DNA from: Bacteroidota bacterium
GTDB lineage: Bacteria; Bacteroidota; Bacteroidia; SXHM01
DNA length: 5,826 nt
Reading direction: 5' to 3'
NCBI GenBank assembly: GCA_005773695.1
Contig: SXHM01000065.1
Coordinates: 1-5,826, forward strand
This document shows positions 1-5,826 of the stretch, one piece after another; position 1 is the stretch's first letter; every line of letters starts with the position of its first letter. The notes below the pieces were generated by a model, which worked only from the letters and a program-made list of their open reading frames with translations, was not told where the DNA came from and made no database searches. A program made the position numbers and the translations under genes.

Positions 1-1
1 G

Positions 2-1519
2 CTTTCCGAACCTCCTGCCGTTACAGCAACTATCGCATCTTTTTCAGATGTTCGCTGCTACGGTGAAAATAACGGAAGCGCAACTGTTAATGCAGGTGGA
101 GGAACAGCACCCTACACCTACCTTTGGGAAACAGGACAAACCACAGCAGCTGTTACAAACTTTTTTGCAGGAATTCACGATGTTACTGTAACAGATATTA
201 TGGGATGTGAGGAAATGGAAAGTATAACCATTTCAGAACCACCTTTACTTAATGTATCGGTGAGTGGCTCGAGTGTTATTTGTATTGGTCAAAGCACACA
301 GGTTTCAGCAACCCCGACAGGAGGTACAGCACCTTATATCTACAGCTGGTCGGCATCACCTGCAGATTTATCACTTACAGCTACAGACCAAAATCCAACG
401 GTTTCTCCAAATATTCCAACAACCTATATTCTTACACTAACAGATGATAACGGATGTTTTTTAGTTGCCGATGCAGTTAGCGTTCCTGTTTATCCTCCGC
501 TTGATGTTACATTATCTTACAATGGACCAACCGGTGTTTGTCCGAGCTTTAGTACTTCGATCAATTGTCTTGCAACCGGAGGTAACGGCTCCTACTCCTG
601 GAGCATAAATTCAATATCTGGAAATTATTCTTCGCCTTACACAGCAACACCTTTATCAACGGGCTATTATGTATTTACTGCAAATGATAACTGCGGAACT
701 CCGGTAGCAACCGATTCAATTCTTGTAACTGTTTATCCACTGCCTGTTATTGATTTCAATGCCGACACGCTTTCAGGTTGTGAACCACTTTCAGTGCGTT
801 TTACTGACAATACCATTCCTGTTCCTGCAGCATATCTCTGGAGTTTCGGTGATGATAATACTTCAACTTCATCCTTACCTTTCAATACCTATTACGAGGA
901 AGGACTTTACGATGTGCAACTTATTGCCACCACTTCAAACGGGTGTGTAGATTCGCTAACTTCTATTGACATGATTGAGGTTTTTCCAAGACCTGACGCT
1001 GATTTTACTGCAAGTCCAACTGTTGAAAATGTGCTGGAAGCATGGATTAATTTTACGGATGAGAGTTCTGGAGCAAGCGCTTGGCACTGGGATTTTGGTG
1101 ACGATTCGACTTCTTCACTTTTAAATCCTCAACACTTTTATACCGACACCGGAAATTACATAATTTGGCTTACCGTTACATCTCAGGATGGATGTACAGA
1201 TAGTGTGCAACGAGAAGTTCGCATTACTCCTGACTTTATGATTTACATTCCAAATGCATTTACTCCTGACGAGAATGGATTGAATGATGGCTTTCATGTT
1301 CATGGTGAAGGGATACAGGAAGAAGGTTTTGAGTTCCGCATTTTTACCCGTTGGGGCGAGCAGGTTTTCTCAACCTTTGATGTAAATGGTACTTGGAATG
1401 CAGACCACAATGGAAACGGGAAACCGGTTGAACCGGGTGTTTATGTTTACACCGTTTTGCTCAAAAACATACACAACAAAGTACTATCCTACAAAGGGCA
1501 AGTAGTTGTATTGAGGTAA
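2..1519 (+). CDS. C-terminal part of a large PKD/SprB-repeat surface protein with a T9SS type B sorting domain (5'-partial)
   Basis: The frame is open from base 2, so the gene begins outside the window; the ATG at 200 lies inside a repeat module and is not the true start. The visible 505 residues contain, in order: an SprB-like repeat (about 1-70, C19-Y-G...NGSATV...GGTAPYTY.W..GQTT...VTVTD..GC69), two Ig/PKD-like modules (about 94-152 and 180-231), two clear PKD domains (about 251-315 with WSFGDD, about 332-398 with WDFGDD), and a C-terminal domain (about 414-505) beginning IYIPNAFTPDENGLNDGF and continuing with FRIFTRWGEQVF and GVYVYTVLL. That last domain matches the gliding-motility-associated C-terminal family, which acts as a type B export and surface-attachment signal for the type IX secretion system. 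By family, the protein should be exported across the outer membrane and displayed or released. Its ligand cannot be read from the sequence; adhesion is an inference from SprB-like repeats. It ends 37 bases before the glycosyltransferase ATG. Confidence 0.93.
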   Translation, partial: LSEPPAVTATIASFSDVRCYGENNGSATVNAGGGTAPYTYLWETGQTTAAVTNFFAGIHDVTVTDIMGCEEMESITISEPPLLNVSVSGSSVICIGQSTQVSATPTGGTAPYIYSWSASPADLSLTATDQNPTVSPNIPTTYILTLTDDNGCFLVADAVSVPVYPPLDVTLSYNGPTGVCPSFSTSINCLATGGNGSYSWSINSISGNYSSPYTATPLSTGYYVFTANDNCGTPVATDSILVTVYPLPVIDFNADTLSGCEPLSVRFTDNTIPVPAAYLWSFGDDNTSTSSLPFNTYYEEGLYDVQLIATTSNGCVDSLTSIDMIEVFPRPDADFTASPTVENVLEAWINFTDESSGASAWHWDFGDDSTSSLLNPQHFYTDTGNYIIWLTVTSQDGCTDSVQREVRITPDFMIYIPNAFTPDENGLNDGFHVHGEGIQEEGFEFRIFTRWGEQVFSTFDVNGTWNADHNGNGKPVEPGVYVYTVLLKNIHNKVLSYKGQVVVLR

Positions 1520-1550
1520 TTGTGAAGGGGACAACAAATACATATTTTTG
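1519..1550 (+). promoter_or_regulatory. Possible Bacteroidota-type promoter for the glycosyltransferase operon
   Basis: TATTTTTG at 1543-1550 fits the Bacteroidota -7 consensus TAnnTTTG exactly. ATTG at 1519-1522 resembles the -33 TTTG element, with a 20-base spacer that suits this promoter class. Transcription would begin very close to the ATG at 1557, giving a leaderless or nearly leaderless message. The motif is short in A+T-rich DNA, so chance is a real possibility; the genes downstream may instead be read through from the surface-protein gene. Confidence 0.3.
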
Positions 1551-1556
1551 TCCCTG

Positions 1557-2621
1557 ATGAATATTCTTTTCCTTGTTCCCTATCCTCTTGGTGTTGCACC
1601 CAGCCAGCGTTTCAGGTTTGAGCAATATTTTTCGATTTTTGAAAAGAACACTGTTTCATTTGATGTAGTTCCATTTCTGGATGATAAGATCTGGGATATT
1701 CTTTATGCAAAAGGAAATTTCGGGCACAAGATTTTTGCAGTATTAAAAGGTTTTATAAAACGTTATTTACTGTTGTTTTCACTCAGTAAATATGATTACG
1801 TTTTTATTCACCGTGAAGCAGCGCCTGTTGGTCCTCCTATTTTAGAATGGCTGATAGCTAAGGTTTTTCGCAAGAAACTAATTTTTGATTTTGATGATGC
1901 TATCTGGTTGGCAAATACATCTGAAAGCAATAAGGTTTTTTCTGTTCTGAAATTTTACGGCAATACCAAAAGCATTTGTAAATGGGCATACAAAGTTTCT
2001 TGCGGAAATGAATACCTATGCAATTATGCAAAGCAGTATAACAATAATGTTGTTTATAATCCCACAACCATTGACACTGATAATTATCACAACAAGACAA
2101 AACAAACAACAAACAACAAACTTGTAATCGGATGGACAGGCTCACATTCAACCGTTCAATACTTAGATGATTTAATTCCAGTTTTTAAAGAATTGGAAAA
2201 TGACTTCGGATTTGAACTCTGTGTAATATCTGACCGCAAACCGGAGTTTGAATTAAAGTCGCTGAATTTTGTTCAGTGGAAAAAAGAAACAGAAATTGAA
2301 GACTTACTTCGCTTTGATGTTGGCATTATGCCGCTGCGCGATGATAAATGGAGTAACGGAAAATGCGGCTTCAAAGCTTTGCAATATATGTCACTTGGTA
2401 TTCCGGCACTGGTTTCGACAGTAGGTGTAAATACAAAAATTGTTGACCATAAAATCAACGGATTTATATGCACTAACAATGAAGACTGGAAGAAATACCT
2501 TTCGCTTTTACTCTCAGATAAAAATAAACTGAATGAACTGAGTTCTAAAACAAGAGAAAAAATCGTAAGCAATTACTCTGTAAAATCCAACACCGATAAT
2601 TTTCTACTTTTGTTCGCTTGA
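1557..2621 (+). CDS. GT-B fold glycosyltransferase, family 4-like
   Basis: The 354-residue product is predicted to move a sugar from a nucleotide-activated donor onto a glycan or lipid-linked acceptor at the cytoplasmic face of the membrane; donor and acceptor cannot be deduced. The N-terminal half begins [12 protein letters not shown], followed by SQRFRFEQ (about 16-23), an [10 protein letters not shown] segment and FDFDDAIWL (110-118), a set typical of a Bacteroidota GT4-like group. The C-terminal half starts at IGWTGS (191-196) and carries [16 protein letters not shown] (268-283), where the family normally has its EX7E nucleotide-sugar motif. Here those two positions are G268 and Q276, so the acidic pair is absent. 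There is no signal peptide or clear membrane segment. I chose the ATG at 1557 because it gives the natural MNILFLVP beta-strand start; a TTG at 1548 would add three residues inside a promoter-like motif. gcvT follows after 10 bases. Bacterial surface-polysaccharide or protein glycosylation is a plausible role, by inference only. Confidence 0.88.
   Translation: MNILFLVPYPLGVAPSQRFRFEQYFSIFEKNTVSFDVVPFLDDKIWDILYAKGNFGHKIFAVLKGFIKRYLLLFSLSKYDYVFIHREAAPVGPPILEWLIAKVFRKKLIFDFDDAIWLANTSESNKVFSVLKFYGNTKSICKWAYKVSCGNEYLCNYAKQYNNNVVYNPTTIDTDNYHNKTKQTTNNKLVIGWTGSHSTVQYLDDLIPVFKELENDFGFELCVISDRKPEFELKSLNFVQWKKETEIEDLLRFDVGIMPLRDDKWSNGKCGFKALQYMSLGIPALVSTVGVNTKIVDHKINGFICTNNEDWKKYLSLLLSDKNKLNELSSKTREKIVSNYSVKSNTDNFLLLFA
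2101..2121 (+). repeat. Three perfect tandem copies of a 7-base unit (AACAAAC) inside the glycosyltransferase gene
   Basis: AACAAAC occurs three times head to tail without a mismatch, encoding part of a K/Q/T/N-rich linker (residues about 182-188) between the two halves of the glycosyltransferase. The unit length is not a multiple of three, so a change of one copy shifts the frame. The surrounding bases are also rich in A and C, and three copies is a low number, so the array may be incidental. Confidence 0.75.
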
Positions 2622-2631
2622 AAAAAAATCT

Positions 2632-3708
2632 ATGAAAAACACAGCCCTAACCGAAAAACACATTAGTCTTGGAGCCAAAATGGTTTCCTTTGCAGGATAC
2701 AATATGCCTGTGCAATACGAAGGCGTAATTGCCGAACACGATAACGTGCGCAATGCAGTTGGTGTATTTGATGTATCGCACATGGGTGAGTTTATTCTGA
2801 AAGGCGAAAATGCTTTGGATTTAATTCAGCGAGTTACATCCAATGATGCATCAAAACTGTTTGACGGGAAAGTGCAATACTCCTGCCTGCCTAACAAAAC
2901 AGGTGGAATTGTAGATGACTTATTGGTTTACCGCATTGATGAAAAGACCTATATGCTTGTAGTTAATGCTTCCAACATTGACAAAGACTGGGAATGGATT
3001 TCTTCATTCAACACCAAAAGTGTAGAGATGCACAACATTTCTGATAAAACTTCATTACTTGCCGTGCAAGGACCGAAAGCCGCTGCAGCACTGCAAAAAC
3101 TGACCGACATTGATTTAGCAGCAATGGAATATTACAGTTTCAAAAAAGGGAAATTCAATGGAATAGATAATGTGTTGATTTCCGCAACCGGCTACACAGG
3201 TGCAGGTGGATTTGAAGTGTATTTTGAAAACCAATATGCTGATAAAATGTGGAATGATATTTTTGAGGCAGGAAAAGAATTCGGCATTAAACCAATTGGT
3301 TTAGCAGCACGTGATACACTTCGTTTAGAAATGGGTTTCTGTCTTTACGGAAACGATATTGATGATACCACATCACCCATTGAAGCAGGATTAGGTTGGA
3401 TCACAAAATTTGACAAAGAGTTTACCAACAGCACTGCCTTACTGAAACAAAAGCAAGAAGGCGTTACAAAAAAATTAGTGGGCTTTGAATTGGTTGACCG
3501 CGGAATTGCGCGTCATGATTATGCAATTGCTGATGCCGAAGGAAACGTTATTGGCAAAGTAACTTCAGGAACGCAGGCACCTACGCTGAAAAAAGCAATC
3601 GGTATGGGTTATGTGAGTTCGCCATTTTCAAAAGTTGGAAGTGAGATTTTTATCATCGTTCGTGATAAGCCTTTGAAAGCGCAAGTTGTTAAAATGCCTT
3701 TTAAATAA
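2632..3708 (+). CDS. gcvT: Glycine cleavage system T-protein (aminomethyltransferase)
   Basis: GcvT takes the aminomethyl group carried on the lipoyl arm of H-protein, releases ammonia and passes the one-carbon unit to tetrahydrofolate as 5,10-methylene-THF in the cytoplasm. The 358-residue length is normal. Conserved blocks run in order: [17 protein letters not shown] (14-30), [12 protein letters not shown] (43-54), [10 protein letters not shown] (91-100), [26 protein letters not shown] (187-197), [13 protein letters not shown] (223-235) and [10 protein letters not shown]96 aligns with the catalytic aspartate of characterised T-proteins such as that of Thermotoga maritima, and E195 and R227 fall at positions shared with that enzyme (numbering recalled, not aligned by software). 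The GYTG block has AG where many homologues have ED. The ATG at 2632 follows an A-rich stretch of the kind Bacteroidota use in place of a Shine-Dalgarno, 10 bases after the glycosyltransferase stop. P- and H-protein genes are not in the window, so T-protein is encoded apart from its partners here. Confidence 0.97.
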   Translation: MKNTALTEKHISLGAKMVSFAGYNMPVQYEGVIAEHDNVRNAVGVFDVSHMGEFILKGENALDLIQRVTSNDASKLFDGKVQYSCLPNKTGGIVDDLLVYRIDEKTYMLVVNASNIDKDWEWISSFNTKSVEMHNISDKTSLLAVQGPKAAAALQKLTDIDLAAMEYYSFKKGKFNGIDNVLISATGYTGAGGFEVYFENQYADKMWNDIFEAGKEFGIKPIGLAARDTLRLEMGFCLYGNDIDDTTSPIEAGLGWITKFDKEFTNSTALLKQKQEGVTKKLVGFELVDRGIARHDYAIADAEGNVIGKVTSGTQAPTLKKAIGMGYVSSPFSKVGSEIFIIVRDKPLKAQVVKMPFK

Positions 3709-3720
3709 GCTTCATCCTAG

Positions 3721-3737
3721 TCCTCAATAAAAGAGGA
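3721..3737 (+). promoter_or_regulatory. Small hairpin covering the Shine-Dalgarno-like sequence of comB
   Basis: TCCTC (3721-3725) can pair with GAGGA (3733-3737) around a 7-base A-rich loop. The 3' arm contains GAGG at 3733-3736, 8 bases before the comB ATG at 3745, a normal Shine-Dalgarno spacing. Folding would hide this site. No T-run follows, so it is not a typical terminator. A five-pair stem is weak, and Bacteroidota ribosomes rely little on Shine-Dalgarno pairing, so the regulatory reading is tentative. Confidence 0.35.
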
Positions 3738-3744
3738 AGAAAGC

Positions 3745-4458
3745 ATGAATAAAGTCCAGGTTTGTTTTTCACCCGAGTTATATCATCTCTTTGCTGACGA
3801 TAGCAGCATTGTAGTAGTAGTGGATATTTTCCGTGCTACTTCTGCTATCTGCGCTGCATTTGAAAATGGAGTTGGTGCAATTATTCCTGTTGCTGAACTG
3901 GAAGAAGCACTGGAATATAAAAAGCGCGGATACTATGCAGGTGGTGAACGTAACGGAATTGTGCAGGAAGGATTTGATTTCGGAAATTCACCCTTCAGTT
4001 ATATGGATGAAAAACTGAAAGGAAAAGAAATTGCGCTTACTACTACAAACGGAACACAAGCAATAGAAGCTGCCAAACATGCTTACTCTGTTGCAGTTGG
4101 TTCTTTTATTAACCTTGATGCATTGGCTGCCTGGTTAGTAAAAAAAGACAGAGATGTAGTGATACTTTGTGCCGGCTGGAAAAACCGCTTTAACATGGAA
4201 GATTCATTGTTTGCAGGTGCATTAACCAATCTGCTTTTAGAAAGCGGCAACTTTAAATCCGAATGCGATTCGGCAAATGCCTCAAGCCTTGTTTACCGCA
4301 CGGTGAAACGCAACATGATGAAATTTCTTTCCACTTGCTCGCACCGCAAACGCCTTGCACACCTTAATTTAGATGAGGATGTAAAGTTTTGCCTGACACC
4401 TAATCAGAGCAACGTAATTCCTGTTTTGAAAGATGGGAAATTAGTAGCCGAACGTTAG
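3745..4458 (+). CDS. comB: 2-phosphosulfolactate phosphatase family protein (ComB-like)
   Basis: The 237-residue product matches the ComB family, Mg2+-dependent phosphatases that convert 2-phosphosulfolactate to sulfolactate. The reaction is known from coenzyme M biosynthesis in methanogens, while bacterial homologues are presumed to serve sulfolactate or related sulfonate metabolism. Motifs in order: [12 protein letters not shown] (23-34), GGERNG (66-71), GFDFGNSP (76-83), TTNGT (100-104), [25 protein letters not shown] (142-160) and the C-terminal SCSH-type segment LSTCSH...L...L.EDVKFCL (195-217). All conserved blocks and the usual family length are present, so it appears intact and soluble. 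The ATG at 3745 has a GAGG 8 bases upstream within a potential hairpin. The gap after gcvT is 36 bases, which suggests one transcript. No phosphosulfolactate synthase (ComA) or sulfolactate dehydrogenase (ComC) gene is visible, so the substrate in this organism remains an inference. Its stop overlaps the end of the convergent gene by 4 bases. Confidence 0.93.
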   Translation: MNKVQVCFSPELYHLFADDSSIVVVVDIFRATSAICAAFENGVGAIIPVAELEEALEYKKRGYYAGGERNGIVQEGFDFGNSPFSYMDEKLKGKEIALTTTNGTQAIEAAKHAYSVAVGSFINLDALAAWLVKKDRDVVILCAGWKNRFNMEDSLFAGALTNLLLESGNFKSECDSANASSLVYRTVKRNMMKFLSTCSHRKRLAHLNLDEDVKFCLTPNQSNVIPVLKDGKLVAER

Positions 4459-5753
4459 AGCTTCATTATAAACGCCACTGCATAATACAGGGGACGATTA
4501 TCAATAGCCGCTCCCGAACCTTCTGCTGAAGTTGTGAAACTATACGTGTGAGTATGATTTCCCGCATTTCCGGTGCTTGGAACATTTGTTGCGTAAGAAG
4601 AGTTTGCCCAGTTATACCAAGGAATTGGTCCACCACCTCCAACTAAATTATAACCTGCCTGACTGTGGTTGTGATCACCATCTGTTGAAGTTGTTCCCGA
4701 GCCGGTATGACTGTGTGAAGGCATTTGTGCTGCTGAAAGAGAATAGGTATGCGTACCACCTGTACTTCCCGGATTAGTTCCTGAATTAGGAACTGAAACC
4801 ACAAAACGATCTAACAGATTTGGTGTACCGTTAGTACCATCACATAAAGCGTAGCCAGATGGAATATTTCCAATGGTTCCTGACCACATCATTATTACAC
4901 CGGAAGGAATAGAGGCATTTGTTCCGTTAGCACCGCTTGGTCCGGTTGGACCAACAGCACCATTCGAGCCAGAAGGGCCTGTAGGACCAGCTGCACCATT
5001 TGCACCGGAAGGACCGGTTGGACCTGCAGCGCCTGCATTTCCCGTTGCGCCTGTCAACCCTGTAGCACCTGCTGCACCTGTAGCACCAACATTACCTGTT
5101 GCTCCATCAGCTCCGGTTAAACCTGTTGCACCAATGCTACCTGTTGCGCCTGTTAAACCTGTTGCGCCAACTGCTCCGGTAGCGCCTGTGGCACCACTTG
5201 CTCCGTTAGCTCCTGCACTTCCGGTTGCACCCATAGTACCAACTGCACCTGTTGCGCCATCAGCTCCGTTTTGTCCGTTAGCACCTGTAGCGCCTTGCGG
5301 GCCTTGTGCTCCTGTCTGGCCTGTGGCACCGGCAGCACCTGTTGCACCTGCTGTTCCGCTTGCGCCTGTAACTCCCTGTGGTCCGGCAGGACCGGTTGGG
5401 CCTTGCGGACCATCAACACCTTGCAAGCCTGAAACGCCATTCAAACCATTGGCACCTGTTGGACCAATAGGGCCTTGCGGACCAATTGCCTGTACCCAGA
5501 TAATTCCATTGAAATACCAGAAGTTATTGGTACTGATATCATAAACCAGTAAACCTGTTGCGGGGTTAATGATTGCTGTTCTTTGCTGTGTTGTTAATCG
5601 CGGAACGAGTAGTCCTTTATCTGTTGCGGAAAGTTCAAGAACTGAAGATGCATTTGGTGTCAATGTTCCGATACCCATATTGTCCTGAGCAAAAGAGCTG
5701 AAGCCTGACAAAGAAATTACGGAGATGAAAAGCCAGTGTAGTTTTGATTTCAT
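4455..5753 (-). CDS. Secreted collagen-like protein with a phage tail-collar-like C-terminal domain
   Basis: The protein has 432 residues. Residues 1-22 form a signal peptide (K2 and K4, a hydrophobic core, likely cleavage SFA|Q after A22). Residues about 25-90 hold the Bacteroidota N-terminal region [14 protein letters not shown]...[19 protein letters not shown]...N.FWYFNG..W. Residues 91-279 are 63 Gly-X-Y triplets without a break, dominated by GAT, GPT, GAN, GPS and GLT, which should form a collagen-type triple-helical stalk. Residues about 284-432 resemble phage tail-collar / short tail fibre tips: [23 protein letters not shown], three His-x-His motifs (H347/H349, H361/H363, H400/H402) and the ending [14 protein letters not shown]. 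The likely form is an exported trimeric fibre. I see no type IX sorting domain at the C-terminus, so its anchoring is unclear. Its role is unknown; adhesion or matrix structure is an inference. Threonine-rich triplets resemble those of bacterial collagens that are O-glycosylated, but glycosylation is not shown here. Confidence 0.92.
   Translation of the reverse strand: MKSKLHWLFISVISLSGFSSFAQDNMGIGTLTPNASSVLELSATDKGLLVPRLTTQQRTAIINPATGLLVYDISTNNFWYFNGIIWVQAIGPQGPIGPTGANGLNGVSGLQGVDGPQGPTGPAGPQGVTGASGTAGATGAAGATGQTGAQGPQGATGANGQNGADGATGAVGTMGATGSAGANGASGATGATGAVGATGLTGATGSIGATGLTGADGATGNVGATGAAGATGLTGATGNAGAAGPTGPSGANGAAGPTGPSGSNGAVGPTGPSGANGTNASIPSGVIMMWSGTIGNIPSGYALCDGTNGTPNLLDRFVVSVPNSGTNPGSTGGTHTYSLSAAQMPSHSHTGSGTTSTDGDHNHSQAGYNLVGGGGPIPWYNWANSSYATNVPSTGNAGNHTHTYSFTTSAEGSGAAIDNRPLYYAVAFIMKL
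4917..5483 (-). repeat. Gly-X-Y (collagen-like) repeat region, 63 triplets
   Basis: The 9-base GGN-NNN-NNN periodicity runs without interruption through residues 91-279 of the minus-strand gene. The last 36 residues (4917-5024) are three copies of a 12-residue unit of the form [11 protein letters not shown]-x-x. At the DNA level these three 36-base units differ at many third positions, so they are old or selected copies and not a fresh duplication. Confidence 0.95.
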
Positions 5754-5781
5754 GTGAATAAGATTGTTTGTTTTCGAAACA

Positions 5782-5813
5782 CTAATATAGATTTTTTACA
5801 AATACTGCGAAAA
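5782..5813 (-). promoter_or_regulatory. Weak candidate promoter of the collagen-like gene
   Basis: Read on the minus strand, TATATTAG (5789-5782) differs at one position from the Bacteroidota -7 consensus TAnnTTTG. A TTTT (5813-5810) lies 20 bases further upstream, where a -33 TTTG would be expected. Transcription would start about 20-25 bases before the ATG. The whole 73-base leader is A+T-rich, so the match is weak. A short palindrome, TTTCGAAA (5772-5779), lies between this element and the start codon. Confidence 0.25.
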
Positions 5814-5826
5814 TTGTTTTCAGTAA

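Noticed and set aside
750..1303. Short frames (66 codons plus, 60 codons minus) within the surface-protein gene
   Set aside because: They are out-of-frame shadows of the PKD-domain coding sequence with no domain content.
1548..1556. TTG start for the glycosyltransferase three codons upstream
   Set aside because: It adds residues before the natural MNILFLVP start and falls inside the promoter-like TATTTTTG; the ATG at 1557 is preferred.
1900..2572. Antisense open frames of 83 and 99 codons opposite the glycosyltransferase
   Set aside because: Neither has a recognisable family motif, and both lie wholly within a well-supported gene on the other strand.
3721..3737. Intrinsic terminator between gcvT and comB
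   Set aside because: The stem has only five pairs and is followed by GAAGAAAGC, not a T-run.
5153..5440. A second minus-strand frame of 95 codons within the collagen region
   Set aside because: It is an out-of-frame reading of the same repeat, lying fully inside the real gene.
4917..5483. Possible CRISPR array or satellite repeat
   Set aside because: The repetition is 9-base codon periodicity of Gly-X-Y with variable bases. There are no identical direct repeats separated by unique spacers.
4873..5544. A 223-codon plus-strand open frame rich in Pro, Ala and Val opposite the collagen-like gene
   Set aside because: It is the reverse complement of the Gly-X-Y repeat: the antisense of GGN codons reads as Pro, Ala or Val types and avoids stops. 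There is no start context of its own, and the minus-strand gene is clearly real.
4455..5753. Prophage tail fibre gene
   Set aside because: The protein has a signal peptide and a Bacteroidota surface-protein head, and no phage genes flank it. A cellular secreted protein fits better.

Overview
The window looks like a chromosomal segment from a Bacteroidota bacterium (broadly Chitinophagia-, Sphingobacteriia- or Flavobacteriia-like; a genus cannot be named). The evidence is a C-terminal sorting domain of the gliding-motility / type IX secretion type B class behind SprB-like and PKD modules, a secreted protein with the typical Bacteroidota 'MGIGT..P.AS..L' N-terminal region, A+T-rich sequence, TAnnTTTG-like promoter motifs and little use of Shine-Dalgarno sequences.

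Layout: (1) Positions 2-1519 (+) hold the 3' end of a large cell-surface protein whose start lies outside the window. (2) Positions 1557-2621 (+) encode a GT-B fold glycosyltransferase of a family-4-like group. (3) Positions 2632-3708 (+) encode the glycine cleavage T-protein, gcvT. (4) Positions 3745-4458 (+) encode a ComB-family 2-phosphosulfolactate phosphatase. (5) Positions 4455-5753 (-) encode a secreted protein with 63 uninterrupted Gly-X-Y triplets and a C-terminal domain resembling phage tail-collar / short tail fibre tips. It converges on comB with a 4-base overlap. Positions 5754-5826 are the leader of this last gene.

Genes 2-4 run in the same direction with gaps of 10 and 36 bases and are probably co-transcribed, although their known roles (glycan or surface polymer synthesis, one-carbon metabolism, sulfonate metabolism) do not form an obvious pathway. 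The two flanking genes encode exported surface proteins. No RNA gene, insertion sequence, CRISPR array or attachment site was seen, and no gene-free stretch is longer than about 75 bases.

I see no clear undescribed multi-gene system. The observations most worth following are a perfect triple heptanucleotide repeat inside the glycosyltransferase gene, where loss or gain of one unit gives an early stop; the collagen-stalk plus His-x-His tail-tip architecture of the minus-strand gene; the glycosyltransferase's missing EX7E acidic pair; and a small hairpin that would mask the Shine-Dalgarno-like sequence of comB.
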